From assembly GCA_963786495.1 (NCBI GenBank), contig CAWAZL010000004.1:265884-329883 (forward strand): a stretch of 64,000 nucleotides of DNA, in the 5' to 3' direction. The notes below the pieces were generated by a model. That model was not told the origin of the DNA. It was given only the letters and a program-made list of their open reading frames with translations, and searched no databases. Shown here piece after piece: positions 8,226 through 17,599 of the stretch (positions are counted from its first letter, which is position 1; every line of letters starts with the position of its first letter). Source of the stretch: JALZKA01 sp963786495 (GTDB taxonomy: Bacteria > Actinomycetota > Thermoleophilia > Solirubrobacterales > 70-9). Position numbers and translations under genes: made by a program.

Positions 8226-10378
8226 GTGATCGCCAAGGTCGAACCGCTCACCACCGCGCGCGCCCTGCGCGGCCCGTTCGACTACAAGCTCACGGAGCGC
8301 TTCGGCGACGTCGGGATCGGCAGCCTGCTGCTTGTCCCTTTCGGCCGCCAGCGGCTTCGCGGCGTCGTCGTCGGCCTCGCGGAGACCTCGGAGCTGCCGC
8401 CGGAGCGCCTGGCCTCGCCGATCGCCGTCCTGTCAGAGCCGTTGCCACCCGGCTTGGTCGAACTTGGCCTCTGGGCGGCGCGCGAGTACTGCTCGACGCC
8501 TTCTCGCGGGCTCGAACTTGTGCTGCCTCCCGGCGGCGGCAAGGGTGTCGGGGCACGGACGGAGCTGCGGGCCGCGCTCACGCCCGAGGGGCGGGAAGCA
8601 CTGGGCGGCTCGGCGCGGCTGGGGCCGAAGCAGCGCGCTGCCCTGGAGCGTCTAGCCGCCGCCGACGGGCCCGCCGCGGCGGGGACCCATCGCGACTCGC
8701 TGAAGCGTCTCGAGGCGCGAGGGCTGGTCGAGCTAGTCGAAGAAGAGGTCTCGCGCCGGCCGGTGTCGGTGTCGGTCGGGGCGCGCGGCGAGCGGCCGGT
8801 CCTGACTCCACCGCAACAGGCCGCACTCGACCGGATCACGTTGGGCTTGGACGGGGAGGGCGGCGAGCTTCTCCTCCACGGCGTTACCGGGTCGGGCAAG
8901 ACCGAGGTGTATTTGACCGCCACCGAGGCCGCGCTCGAACGAGGGCGTGGCGTGATCATCCTCGTGCCGGAGATCGGGCTGACGCCGCAGACAGTGTCGA
9001 GGTTCGAGGCGCGGTTCGGCGACAGCGTCGCGGTCCTCCATTCGGGGCTGAGCGCCGGAGAGCGCCGTGACGAGTGGATGCGTGTGCGGCGCGGCGAGGC
9101 GCGGGTGTGCGTCGGGCCTCGCTCGGCCGTGTTCGCGCCGGTGGAGGGACTCGGCCTGATCGTCGTCGACGAGGAACATGACTCCTCGTACAAACAGGAG
9201 TCCGACCCGCGCTACGACGCCCGCGATGTCGCGTCGCGGCGCGCGCATGCCGAGCAGGCGATGCTGGTCGCGGGCACGGCAACTCCGCGGCCGGAGAGCT
9301 GGGAGCGCCTGGAACGGGTCGAGCTCTCCGAGCGCGCTGACGGCTCGCCGATGCCCGGAATCGAGGTGCTCGACATGCGCGAGCGCGATGGGCGCGAGGG
9401 GCCGCTCCACGCCCAGACTCGCGAGGCGCTTTCCCGGCTGGCCTCAGATGGCGGGAAGGCGATCGTGATGGTGCCCAGGCGCGGATGGTCGCCTTTCCTG
9501 GACTGCCGCGAGTGCGGGCACGCCTGGTACTGCCCGAACTGCGACGTGTCGCTGGTGCTCCACCGCGCGGGCGACACGATGCGCTGTCACCACTGCGGCC
9601 ACACCGAGCGGGTGCCCGAGAGCTGCCCGGAGTGCTCGTCGGTCTCGATCGCTCGCCACGGCGCGGGCTCGGAGCGCGTCGCGGAGATCGTCTCGGAGCT
9701 CGTCTCGCCGCTGCCAGGTGCTTCGGCTCGACTCCGACGCCGCCTCGCGGAAGGGGGCCCACGCCGCAGATCCTGGCCGAGTTCGACCGCGCCGAGGCCG
9801 GCGTCCTGATCGGGACCCAGATGGTGGCGAAGGGCCATGACTTCCCCGACGTCGTCCTCTCGGTCGTGGTCGACGCCGATTCGAGCCTTCGCTTCCCGGA
9901 CTTTCGAGCTGAGGAGCGAACCTTCGCCCTGGTCTCCCAGCTCGCCGGGCGCAGCGGAAGGGGAGGGGCCGGCCGGGTCCTGGTCCAGACGCTGGCGCCC
10001 GAGGCCGAGGCGATCAGGCGCGCCGCGGACCACGATGCGGCCGGCTTCCTGGCCGGGGAGATCGAACGGCGCCGGGAGCTCTCGTATCCGCCGTTCGCGA
10101 CGCTCGTCCGCGTCGAGATGGCCGCGAAGGAGGCGCAGGCGGCCGAGAATGCCGCGCGCCAGACCGCTGCCCGCCTCCGCCCGTTCCTTCCGCGCGACGC
10201 GACCCTCCTTGGCCCGGCGCCGCGGTTTCGCCTGCGTGACCGCGAGCGGCGCCAGGTGCTGGTGAAGGCCGCCAACCGGGTTGAGACCGTGGATGCGGTG
10301 CGAGAGGCGGTCGATGGCGCGATCGCCTCGAAGGTGATGCGCAACGTGCAGCTCTCTGTAGATGTCGATCCGCAGTAG
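8226..10378 (+). CDS. priA: Primosomal protein N' (PriA helicase), frameshifted here
   Basis: Replication-restart helicase, about 716 residues after correction. N-terminal DNA-binding domain (residues 1-100), then helicase motifs: GVTGSGKTEVY (Walker A), VDEEHDSSYKQ (DEEH box), GTATPRPES. Zinc-binding cysteines are complete: CRECGHAWYCPNC and CHHCGHTERVPESCPEC. The C-terminal helicase half (GTQMVAKGHDFPDV, QLAGRSGRG) is in another frame. Two apparent one-base insertions, near 9716 and 9766, break the gene; between them the sequence LRLDSDAASRKGAHA is in the third frame. GTG start. Followed by REP-like sequence 8 bases after the stop, then def-fmt, the classic order. Confidence 0.9.
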
Positions 10379-10385
10379 CGGACGG

Positions 10386-10474
10386 CAGGGGTCAGGCACC
10401 TAAGGGTTGTCCTTGAGGGTTCAGACCGAGGCGTGACGGAGCCAGACCCCAGTGCGCGACGGAGCCGGACCCCA
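10386..10474 (+). repeat. Cluster of degenerate REP-like and tandem repeats
   Basis: The 113-base gap between priA and def holds AGGGGTCAGGCACCT (10387-10401), a variant of the REP palindrome with the right arm altered. After it come two near-identical 17-mers, GACGGAGCCAGACCCCA at 10435-10451 and GACGGAGCCGGACCCCA at 10458-10474, spaced by 23 bases. The second ends 17 bases before the def start. Confidence 0.6.
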
Positions 10475-10491
10475 ATTACACTCGCGGCGAC

Positions 10492-11160
10492 GTGAGCGAC
10501 AGCGAGAACATCGATCCGGACGAGCCTGTTGAGGGCCCGGTCGAGGGCGACGCGGCGCCGGACGAGCCGACCGAGGATGAGCTACGGCGCCGTGACGCCG
10601 CGCTTGCCGAGGTGGTCGTCTACGGCGACCCCGTCCTGCGCTCGAAAGCATCCGAGGTCCGCGAGTTCGGCCCCGAGCTTCGCGAGGACGCCGACCGGAT
10701 GATCGCGATCATGCGCGACGCGATGGGGGTGGGGCTCGCGGCAACGCAGCTCGGAGCGCTGCGGCGGCTGCTCGTCTTCCAGGCGGGACCGGACGCAACT
10801 CCCACGGCGCTCGCCAACCCGGTGATCGAGTGGAGCTCTGACGACCTCGCGACGGCCGCCGAGGGTTGCCTGTCTCTTCCGCGCGTGGTGGTCGACGTCG
10901 AGCGGCCGCTCCACGTGCGGGTCTCGGGCGCGGACATCACCGGCGACCCGATCCTGATCGAGGCGTCGGGCCTGGAGGCGCGGGTGCTCCAACACGAGAT
11001 CGACCACCTCGACGGCGTGCTGATTCTCGACCGCACCGAGCGCGACCAGCGCAAGGGCGCGATGAGGGCTTTGCGCGAGGGCACGAGCTTTACGCCATTC
11101 GACCCGGACGAAGTCGAAGACGAAGACGCAGAGGCCGAGCCCGCCCACGAGACAAGCTGA
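10492..11160 (+). CDS. def: Peptide deformylase
   Basis: Removes the N-formyl group from nascent proteins. 222 residues. All three motifs are present: GVGLAATQLG (I), EGCLSLP with the metal cysteine (II), and QHEIDHLDG with the two metal histidines and catalytic Glu (III). An acidic extension of about 40 residues precedes the catalytic core, and an acidic tail ends it; both are unusual additions. GTG start. Directly followed by fmt, whose product puts on the formyl group that this enzyme removes. Confidence 0.95.
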   Translation: MSDSENIDPDEPVEGPVEGDAAPDEPTEDELRRRDAALAEVVVYGDPVLRSKASEVREFGPELREDADRMIAIMRDAMGVGLAATQLGALRRLLVFQAGPDATPTALANPVIEWSSDDLATAAEGCLSLPRVVVDVERPLHVRVSGADITGDPILIEASGLEARVLQHEIDHLDGVLILDRTERDQRKGAMRALREGTSFTPFDPDEVEDEDAEAEPAHETS

Positions 11161-11164
11161 GCGC

Positions 11165-12078
11165 TTGCGCCTCGCCTATCTCGGCACCTCGGATTTCGCG
11201 GCGACGGTGCTGCGGCGCCTGGCCGACGAGTCCGCACCGCCCCGCGCTGGTCGTTACGCCGCCAGACCGAAAGCAGGGACGGGGAAGGAAGCTCTCGCCG
11301 CCTCCCGTCGCGTCTGAGGCGCTTGAGCTCGGGCTGGAGCTTCACCAGACCCCGAGCGTGAACGAGCCGGAATCACTCGCGGCGTTCGCCGCCGCGGGGG
11401 TCGACCTGGGAATGGTCTGCGCATTCGGGCAACTGATCAAGCCGCCACTTCTCGAAGACGATCGAGATGCTGAACGTCCACCCGTCGCTTCTCCCCCGGT
11501 GGCGCGGCGCCGCGCCGATCGAGCGGGCGATCATGGCCGGGGACGAGGAGACGGGAGTCGGGATCATGCGCCTCACGGAGGGCCTTGACTCAGGCCCCGT
11601 GGCGCTTATGGAGCGGGTCGAGATCGCGGACGCCGAGGATTACGGGTCTCTATCGGAGCGTCTTGCGAAGCTGGGCGGCGAGCTCGCGGTGCGCGCTCTT
11701 GGGCTTCGGGACTCGGGAACTCTGGAGTTCGCCGAGCAGCCAGAGGAGGGCGTCACCTACGCCGAGAAGATCGAGGGCTCGGAGCGCAAGCTCGATCCCG
11801 GCCGGGCGGCGCTGGACCTGGAACGCACGGTGCGGGCCCTCAACCCGCACGTCGGAGCCCACCTCGAGCTCGAAGGCGGCGAGCGGCTCGGCGTCTTAAA
11901 AGCGGTGGCCGATGGCGGCGGGCCTCCCCAGGGCGAGCTCGAGCCCGGTGAAGCCGACCTTCTCCTCGGGACGGCGGACGGAGCGCTCCGTATTGCCGCC
12001 GTCAAGCCGGCAGGCAAGCGGGAGATGGCCGCCGCGGACTATCTCCGCGGCAATCCATCGCCGCGGCTGGCCCGTTGA
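11165..12078 (+). CDS. fmt: Methionyl-tRNA formyltransferase, frameshifted here
   Basis: Formylates initiator Met-tRNA. About 303 residues once two one-base insertions (near 11229 and 11454) are removed. Segments in order: RLAYLGTSDFAATVLRRLAD, then in the next frame HRPALVVTPPDRKQGRGRKL, then MLNVHPSLLPRWRGAAPIER with the HPSLLP folate/catalytic signature, and the C-terminal tRNA-binding domain up to AADYLRGNPSPRLAR. The start is probably TTG at 11165, 4 bases after the def stop. The stop overlaps the rsmB start by 4 bases. Confidence 0.88.
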
Positions 12079-13412
12079 GCCGCGCGGCGACGCCCGCACG
12101 CCGCGCTGCGTTCGAGGTCCTGAGGCGCGTCTTCGAGCACGATGCGTGGGCTGATCGCGCTTTCCCGGCCGCCGCTGAGCGCCACTCTCTCGAGGGACGC
12201 GAGCGCGCGCAAGCCCAGAGCCTTGCCTTCGGCGCGGTGAAGCGGCGCGGCACGACGGACCACGTCGCCGTCTTGCTGGCGGGCAAGAAGGCGAAGAAAC
12301 TGGATGACCCCGTCGTGGCGGCCCTGCGCCTGGGCCTGTTCGAGATCCTATTTTCCGAGGGTGCCGACCACGCTGCCGTCGACGGCGCCGTCGAGCTCGC
12401 GAAGGGCGGTATGAAGCGCGGCGGTCCGAGGCGGGCCGCCGGTGCGGCCGGACTGGTGAACGCGGTCCTGCGGCGAGCGGTGGCGGACCGCGAGGAGATC
12501 GTCGCCTCGCTGAGTGACGAGACGGCGGCTAAGGCCGCTGTCGCCCACTCCGTCCCGGAATGGCTGGCCGAGATGTGGTGGTCGGAGCTCGGCCAGGACG
12601 AAGCCCGCTCGCTTCTGAGTGCGCTGAACGAGCCACCGGAAACCGCGATGCGAGTGAACACGCTGAAAGCCGACCCGGAAGCGCTGCGCGAGGAGCTCGA
12701 AGCCGCAGGCGAACCCCTCCAGGTGCCAGGCACCGTGCCTGGCCAACCACGCTGCGTCGTGTGGATGGGCCGCTTGGGAAAGCCGCGCTTGCGGCGCTCG
12801 CGGATGGGCGGATGTTCGCGCAAAGCCGAGGTGCCCAGGCCGTGGTGGAGATTCTGGGCCCTGAGCCGGGGGAGCGGGTGCTGGACCTTTGCGCGGGCCC
12901 TGGCGTGAAGACCGTCGCGGTCGCGGGATGCGTTGGAGCTGCAGGCGAAGTCGTTGCGGTCGAGAAAGACCCCGGGCGTGCCCGGCAGGTCGAGGAGCTA
13001 TGCTGCACGGGCCGGCGCCGTGAACGTCCGCGTGCTCTGCGCCGACGCAGAGGAGGGCGGGGTCGGCGGTCAGGGTTACGATCGCGTTCTGGTGGATCCG
13101 CCCTGCTCAGACCTGGGAACGCTTGCCTCGCGCCCTGATGCGCGCTGGCGGAAGGACGCCAAGACGATCGATCGACTCGCCGGCGTGCAGGCCAGGATCC
13201 TCGCGAACGGGATCGAGGCTGTGCGGCCAGGAGGGACGCTCGTGTACTCGACCTGCACGATCTCGGCGCGCGAGAACGAAGCGGTCGTCGGCGCGGCGCT
13301 GGCGACCGATGCAGGGCTCGACGAAGTGCGCCGGGTGGTCATTCGCCCCGACCGAGACGGGACCGACGGCTTTTTCATTGCCGAGCTCCGCAAGACTGAA
13401 GCGCGTGTCTGA
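12075..13412 (+). CDS. rsmB: 16S rRNA (cytosine-967-C5) methyltransferase, frameshifted here
   Basis: About 445 residues. The N-terminal NusB-like RNA-binding domain (ARRAAFEVLRRVFEHDAWAD...) runs to about 12710. The SAM-binding catalytic domain follows in other frames: ERVLDLCAGPGVKTVAVAG, then DRVLVDPPCSDLG and the catalytic-cysteine region GGTLVYSTCTISARENE. The first frame change, near 12745, coincides with a perfect 19-bp palindrome; the second, near 13002, looks like one extra base. It cannot be decided here whether the first lesion is an error or a palindrome insertion that damages the gene. Confidence 0.85.
12725..12743 (+). repeat. 19-bp palindrome inside rsmB
   Basis: GCCAGGCAC-C-GTGCCTGGC is a perfect inverted repeat with a one-base centre, embedded in a wider GGTGCCAGGCACC context. 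It lies exactly between the two RsmB domains where the reading frame is lost. Its design (two 9-base arms round one base) parallels the REP palindrome of this window but the sequence differs. Confidence 0.7.
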
Positions 13413-13638
13413 GGACGCGCCCACGCTCTCGCAACGCCCCGCATGCCCCGGCTGCGGCGAGCCGTGGCTTCGCCCGACAAACCTGCCGGGGCGCTTTCGC
13501 TGTGTGTCATGCCTCCAGCGCTACGAGATCACGTCGGCGTGTGAGAACTGCGGCGAGCACCAGACGATCGTCCGGCTCAGCCGTTCCGAGGACATGGTCT
13601 GCCAGCATTGCCGCCACTCGATGCTCCGGCCCGTATGA
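13405..13638 (+). CDS. Small protein with four CxxC zinc-ribbon motifs
   Basis: 77 residues from a GTG that overlaps the rsmB stop by 8 bases. Eight cysteines occur as CPGC, CVSC, CENC and CQHC, spaced for two zinc ribbons. No further domain is visible and I do not recognise the family by name. Its stop overlaps the rpe start (ATGA), so it is translated between rsmB and rpe. Likely a structural zinc protein; function unknown. Confidence 0.7.
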   Translation: MSEDAPTLSQRPACPGCGEPWLRPTNLPGRFRCVSCLQRYEITSACENCGEHQTIVRLSRSEDMVCQHCRHSMLRPV

Positions 13639-14324
13639 CCCCAACCGCCAAAGAGCTCTTCGGCGCGCGCCGGATCGCACCGTCGATTCTCTCCGCCGAC
13701 TTCTCGAAGCTCGGCGCGCAGGTCGCCGAGGTAATGGACGCGGGTGCGCGCGTGATCCACGTCGACGTCATGGACGGCCACTTCGTCCCCCCGATCACGA
13801 TCGGCCCGCTGGTCGCCTCGTCGATCGCGGATGAGGTCCACTCGGCCGGGGGAGTCCTGGACGTCCACCTGATGATCGAGCGGCCTGCCGAGCAGGTCGA
13901 CTTCTTCGCCGGTGCGGGCGCGGATTGCATCACGATCCATCTTGAGGCGGACCCGCACGCACACCGGACCCTGGCCGCTATCCGCGACGCGGGTTGCCTC
14001 GCCGGGCTGGCGATCAACCCGGGGACGCCGGCCGAGGCTGTCGCCGGTCTCGCCGCGGAGTGCGACCTCATGCTGGCGATGAGCGTCAACCCAGGCTGGG
14101 GCGGTCAGAGCTTCATCGAGTCGACGCTGGAAAAGCTCGCGCGCCTGCGCGAGCTTGTGTCGAGCGGGTGCGCCGTCGAGGTCGACGGCGGCGTTGACGT
14201 GAACACTGCGCCCAAGGTCGCAGAAGCCGGTGCCGGCCTTCTAGTGGCTGGCTCGGCCGTCTTCGGCGGTGCGGATCCGGCCGCCGCCTACCAGCGGATC
14301 GCCGAAGCCGCGGGCGCCGTTTAG
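13635..14324 (+). CDS. rpe: Ribulose-phosphate 3-epimerase
   Basis: Interconverts ribulose 5-phosphate and xylulose 5-phosphate in the pentose phosphate pathway. 229 residues, a TIM barrel. Signatures: APSILSADFSKLG, VIHVDVMDGHFVPPITIGP with metal-ligand His and Asp, VHLMIERP, MSVNPGWGGQSFI and VDGGVDVNT. ATG start within the preceding stop. It ends convergent with, and overlapping by 4 bases, the antiporter gene. Shares an operon with ribosome and translation genes, as in other actinobacteria. Confidence 0.95.
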   Translation: MTPTAKELFGARRIAPSILSADFSKLGAQVAEVMDAGARVIHVDVMDGHFVPPITIGPLVASSIADEVHSAGGVLDVHLMIERPAEQVDFFAGAGADCITIHLEADPHAHRTLAAIRDAGCLAGLAINPGTPAEAVAGLAAECDLMLAMSVNPGWGGQSFIESTLEKLARLRELVSSGCAVEVDGGVDVNTAPKVAEAGAGLLVAGSAVFGGADPAAAYQRIAEAAGAV

Positions 14325-16176
14325 CCGCCCTCGGAGGGCCCCGCTACCGGTGGGCCCTGTAGCTCCGGCCCGCCCGCTCGTGGCACGGGCGTGTTGAGCG
14401 CACCGGCGATCTCTTCCCACCACGCCCGCTCCGCGGGTGCGAGGCCCGGGCGCCTCACCCGCCGAGCTACCCACTCCGCCATGCGGCTTCGGCCGCCGAC
14501 CGCGACAAGGCCCGCGTCGAGCACCGCGTAGCGCCCGTCGGCGAGCGCGACCAGCGAGCCGGTCTCGTCGCGGCGGACGCGCAGGCGGGCGGCGACGGCG
14601 GCGCCCTCGATCGCCTCCGGGCGGCGCGGGGTCGCCGTCCTCGGCGGTCCGGCGGCGGACGGTGAAGACCTGCGGCGCGGCACGGAGTGGGAGGGGTGGA
14701 GGGGCGGGCTCTCCCAGGGGTCCCGTCCCCCAGCGCTCGGTGAGTGCGATCACGGCCGGGATCACCTCGCGCCGCGCGAGGACGTGCAGCTCGTCCTCCG
14801 CCTGGATCTCGGTGGAGCCGCGAGGAGGCACAGCTGCCCCATTGCGGACGATTAGGTTCACGAGCGCCTCGCGGGGCAGTCCGAGCTCGCGCACCAGCGC
14901 GCCCGCTGCCGCGTCGTCGGGCTTCACCACATACGTGAACGCATCGCCGCCGAGCCGGCGCACGGTGCCGGTTTCGACCACGGTTGGCGGCACGGCAGGC
15001 TCGTTCGTGGTCAGGCCGAGCCTCACCGCGAGCGGGTTGAAAGTCGCGCCCTGGATGAGTGTGGACGTCACGACGACGAAAAAGATCGCGTTGAAGATGA
15101 GCTCGGACGACTGCACCTGGGCGATCACGGGAAAAGTCGCGAGCCAGATGGGGACGGCGCCGCGCAGCCCTGCCCAGCCCAGCATCAGCCGCTCCTTCAT
15201 GTCGAACGGGGCGAATGCGGTCGCGATCACAGCGGCCACCGGGCGCGCGACGAAGATGAGGACCGCGGAAAGGGCCAGACCCTCCGCCGCGATGTCGCCG
15301 AGCCCGCTGGGATAGACGAGGAGCCCCAGCATGAAGAAGAGCGAGATCTGAGCAGTCCAGCTCATGCCCTGATGGAATGCGATCGTCGAGCCTCGCGCCG
15401 GGATGGGGCCTGTCCCCAGCGCGAGCGCCGCGATGTAGACGGACAGGAAGCCCGAGCCGTGCGCGACCTCGGCGACGCCGAACGCCAACGCCGCCGTCGC
15501 GAGCGAGGCGACCGGGTAGAGGCCCGGCGACGGCAGGTCGAGGCGCCGGAACGCGGCGCGCGCGCCCATCCCGATCAGGACCCCCGCCGCGAGGCCAATC
15601 GCCAGCTTGATCACCAGCTCGAGGGCCATGTCCGCGGCGCCGTAGTCGGGCATCTGGATCCAGTCGATGAACCCCACGACCAGGAGGACCGCTATAGGGT
15701 CGTTCATGCCCGACTCGCCCTCGAGGGTTCGCGCCAGACGACGCCGCAGGCTCGACCCGCGCAGGACGGCGAAGATCGCCGCGGAGTCCGACGCCGCCAC
15801 CGCCGAGCCGATAATGAGGCCCACCGAGCAGGTCGACATCGAAGACCCACGTGGCAAACACTCCGGCGATCACGGCGGTCGCGACGGTTCCGAGCGAGGC
15901 GAGCGAGACGGCGGAGCCCAGTACCGGCCGGATCTCCGGCCAACCTGCAGTTAGCCCGCCCTCGAACAGGATCAGGACGAGGCCGATCGTGCCGAGCGTC
16001 CGGGTCAGCTCCGCGTCGTTGAACTCGACCCCGCCGATCCCCTCGGAGCCGACGAGCATCCCTAGGCCCAGGAACAGCAGAAGGCCGGGGACCCTGACAC
16101 GGTCGGCCACCTTCGCCGCGGCCAGGCCCGCGGCCATCAGGAGGCCCGCGACGAGGATCAGCTGGCCGTCGGTCAC
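14321..16176 (-). CDS. NhaP2-type cation/H+ antiporter with TrkA-C domain, frameshifted here
   Basis: About 617 residues of a CPA1-type antiporter. The first helices read VPGLLLFLGLGMLVGSEG and ILFEGGL; helices with the conserved ASDSAAIFAVL and EGESGMNDPIAVLL (core Asp residues) follow, then about 8 more membrane segments including MLGWAGLRGAVPIWLATFPV. The cytoplasmic C terminus has an RCK/TrkA-C-like domain (ALVRELGLPREALVNLIVRNG...EIQAEDELHVLA), the layout of NhaP2/CvrA proteins. Two apparent one-base insertions (near 15830 and 14650) split it. GTG start directly after the flippase stop. Confidence 0.88.
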
Positions 16177-17520
16177 TTACGCCCCTTCGTCCAGGGCTGC
16201 GATCTGAGCCTCGAGCTCTTCGGGAGAGTCCGGGACCATGCCTTCGCCCGACGCGTGTTGGTACGCGCGGGCCAGGAGCAGCGCCAGGAGCGCGGCGCCC
16301 GCCGCGAACCCGATCTCGATCCGCCGCGCCTCGTCCTCGATCACCGGCAGAAGCGCCCAGACGAGGAACGCGGCGGCGGAGAGTCCCCATGCGCGCGCGG
16401 CCGTCGCCGCGGCGCCACGCGCAAGCGCCGCCTGAGAGAGGGTTGTCGCGGCCAGGTAGAAGCCCATGCCGATGGCCATGATCCCGAGATCGACGCGGTC
16501 GTACTCGAAGCGGTCACCGAATGCGATCTGCATCAGGGCCGGGCCGACAGCGAGCATCACGATCAGGGTCGCCGCAGCGAACCCCGCAACGACCGTGAGC
16601 GTCGCCCTGATCGAGCTGTGAAATGCCTCGTCGCCGCCCCGGGCGCGCATGCGGGTGAGGTGGGGGAGGAGGCTCGCGGAAACGCCCTGGAAGATGAGGA
16701 CCGGAGCGCGGGCGACCATCAGGATGTTGAAGATGAAGCCCGCGGCCGCCGCGTCCTCGAAGGCTCGCACCAGGAGCGGGCCGGCGTTCAGGAACACCTG
16801 CTCGCCGACCATGATCACCATCACGGCGCCAGCGAACCCGCCGCCGGCCGCGAGGGACACGGGGCGCGCACGCTCCAAGTCGGTGTTGGCGCGTCCGGTT
16901 CCCACCAAGACCAGCACCGGGATCAGCGCGAGGCTCACCAACGGCGCGGCCGCGACTCCCAGCGCGACGGCCTTCTGCCCGTCGGCGATGCCCAGCGCAA
17001 GGGCGAGCGCGAACAGCGTCCGGGCGCCGGATTCCGTGACGAGGAGCGCTGCCAGCAGGCTGAACCGGCGAGTTCCGCCGAGGTAGCCTCGCAGGAAGAA
17101 GGACGCGCCGAACGAGACCACGGATGCGAACAGCACCCAGTACAGGGTCTCCGAGCCGGAGAGAAGGCCGTCCTGGAGCGGGTCTCGCAGCAGAAGGATC
17201 GCCACGGCGAGCCCGACCGACACCGTCAGCTGGATACGCGCCGCCGTGCGGATCGCCGGCGCCGTGTCCTCTCCGCGCGCGATGCGGTCGGCGAGGGTGC
17301 GGGACAGGAGCTGCTCGACCGGCCGGTAGGCGATAGAGATCGTCACGAATACGGCAGACCACAGGACCACGATCTCGCCGTACTCGGTCGCGTCCAGGTT
17401 GTGCGACGCAAGCGAGAAGAAGAGGTAGGTGAGCAGGCCGGCAACGCCCACCCCGGCGGACAGGAGGCTCGCCGTGCGCCCGAAGCGCCTCGTCTCCGCG
17501 CCGGGGCGCATTTCGCTCAT
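16177..17520 (-). CDS. Polysaccharide flippase-like MOP-superfamily membrane protein
   Basis: 447 residues with about 12-14 hydrophobic segments, beginning with a helix around SAGVGVAGLLTYLFFSLASH and including RGYLGGTRRFSLLA, the form seen in MurJ/Wzx/RfbX-type exporters. No motif allows the substrate to be named; a lipid-linked oligosaccharide is likely. An ATG at 17520 is chosen over a TTG 9 bases upstream. It ends in a charged tail (DSPEELEAQIAALDEG). The antiporter gene follows immediately, so both are probably co-transcribed. Confidence 0.78.
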   Translation of the reverse strand: MSEMRPGAETRRFGRTASLLSAGVGVAGLLTYLFFSLASHNLDATEYGEIVVLWSAVFVTISIAYRPVEQLLSRTLADRIARGEDTAPAIRTAARIQLTVSVGLAVAILLLRDPLQDGLLSGSETLYWVLFASVVSFGASFFLRGYLGGTRRFSLLAALLVTESGARTLFALALALGIADGQKAVALGVAAAPLVSLALIPVLVLVGTGRANTDLERARPVSLAAGGGFAGAVMVIMVGEQVFLNAGPLLVRAFEDAAAAGFIFNILMVARAPVLIFQGVSASLLPHLTRMRARGGDEAFHSSIRATLTVVAGFAAATLIVMLAVGPALMQIAFGDRFEYDRVDLGIMAIGMGFYLAATTLSQAALARGAAATAARAWGLSAAAFLVWALLPVIEDEARRIEIGFAAGAALLALLLARAYQHASGEGMVPDSPEELEAQIAALDEGA

Positions 17521-17560
17521 GCGTGGCAAGGTATCCGGCGGATCGGTCTGAGCACCCTGA

Positions 17561-17590
17561 TTGACTAGTCAGTCAACGTGTGTGTAGCAT
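17561..17590 (+). promoter_or_regulatory. Likely promoter of the rib operon, with overlapping palindrome
   Basis: TTGACT at 17561-17566 (5/6 match to the -35 consensus), an 18-base spacer, and TAGCAT at 17585-17590 as a weak -10. The -35 is part of TGACTAGTCA, a perfect 10-bp palindrome (17562-17571), followed by GTCAA, so a dimeric regulator could bind here. The ribD ATG lies 10 bases past the -10, meaning a very short or absent leader. Confidence 0.5.
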
Positions 17591-17599
17591 TCTTTTTTG

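Noticed and set aside
15372..17568. Long plus-strand reading frames opposite the antiporter and flippase
   Set aside because: They are Arg/Glu-rich shadows of high-GC membrane-protein genes on the other strand, with no recognisable domains.
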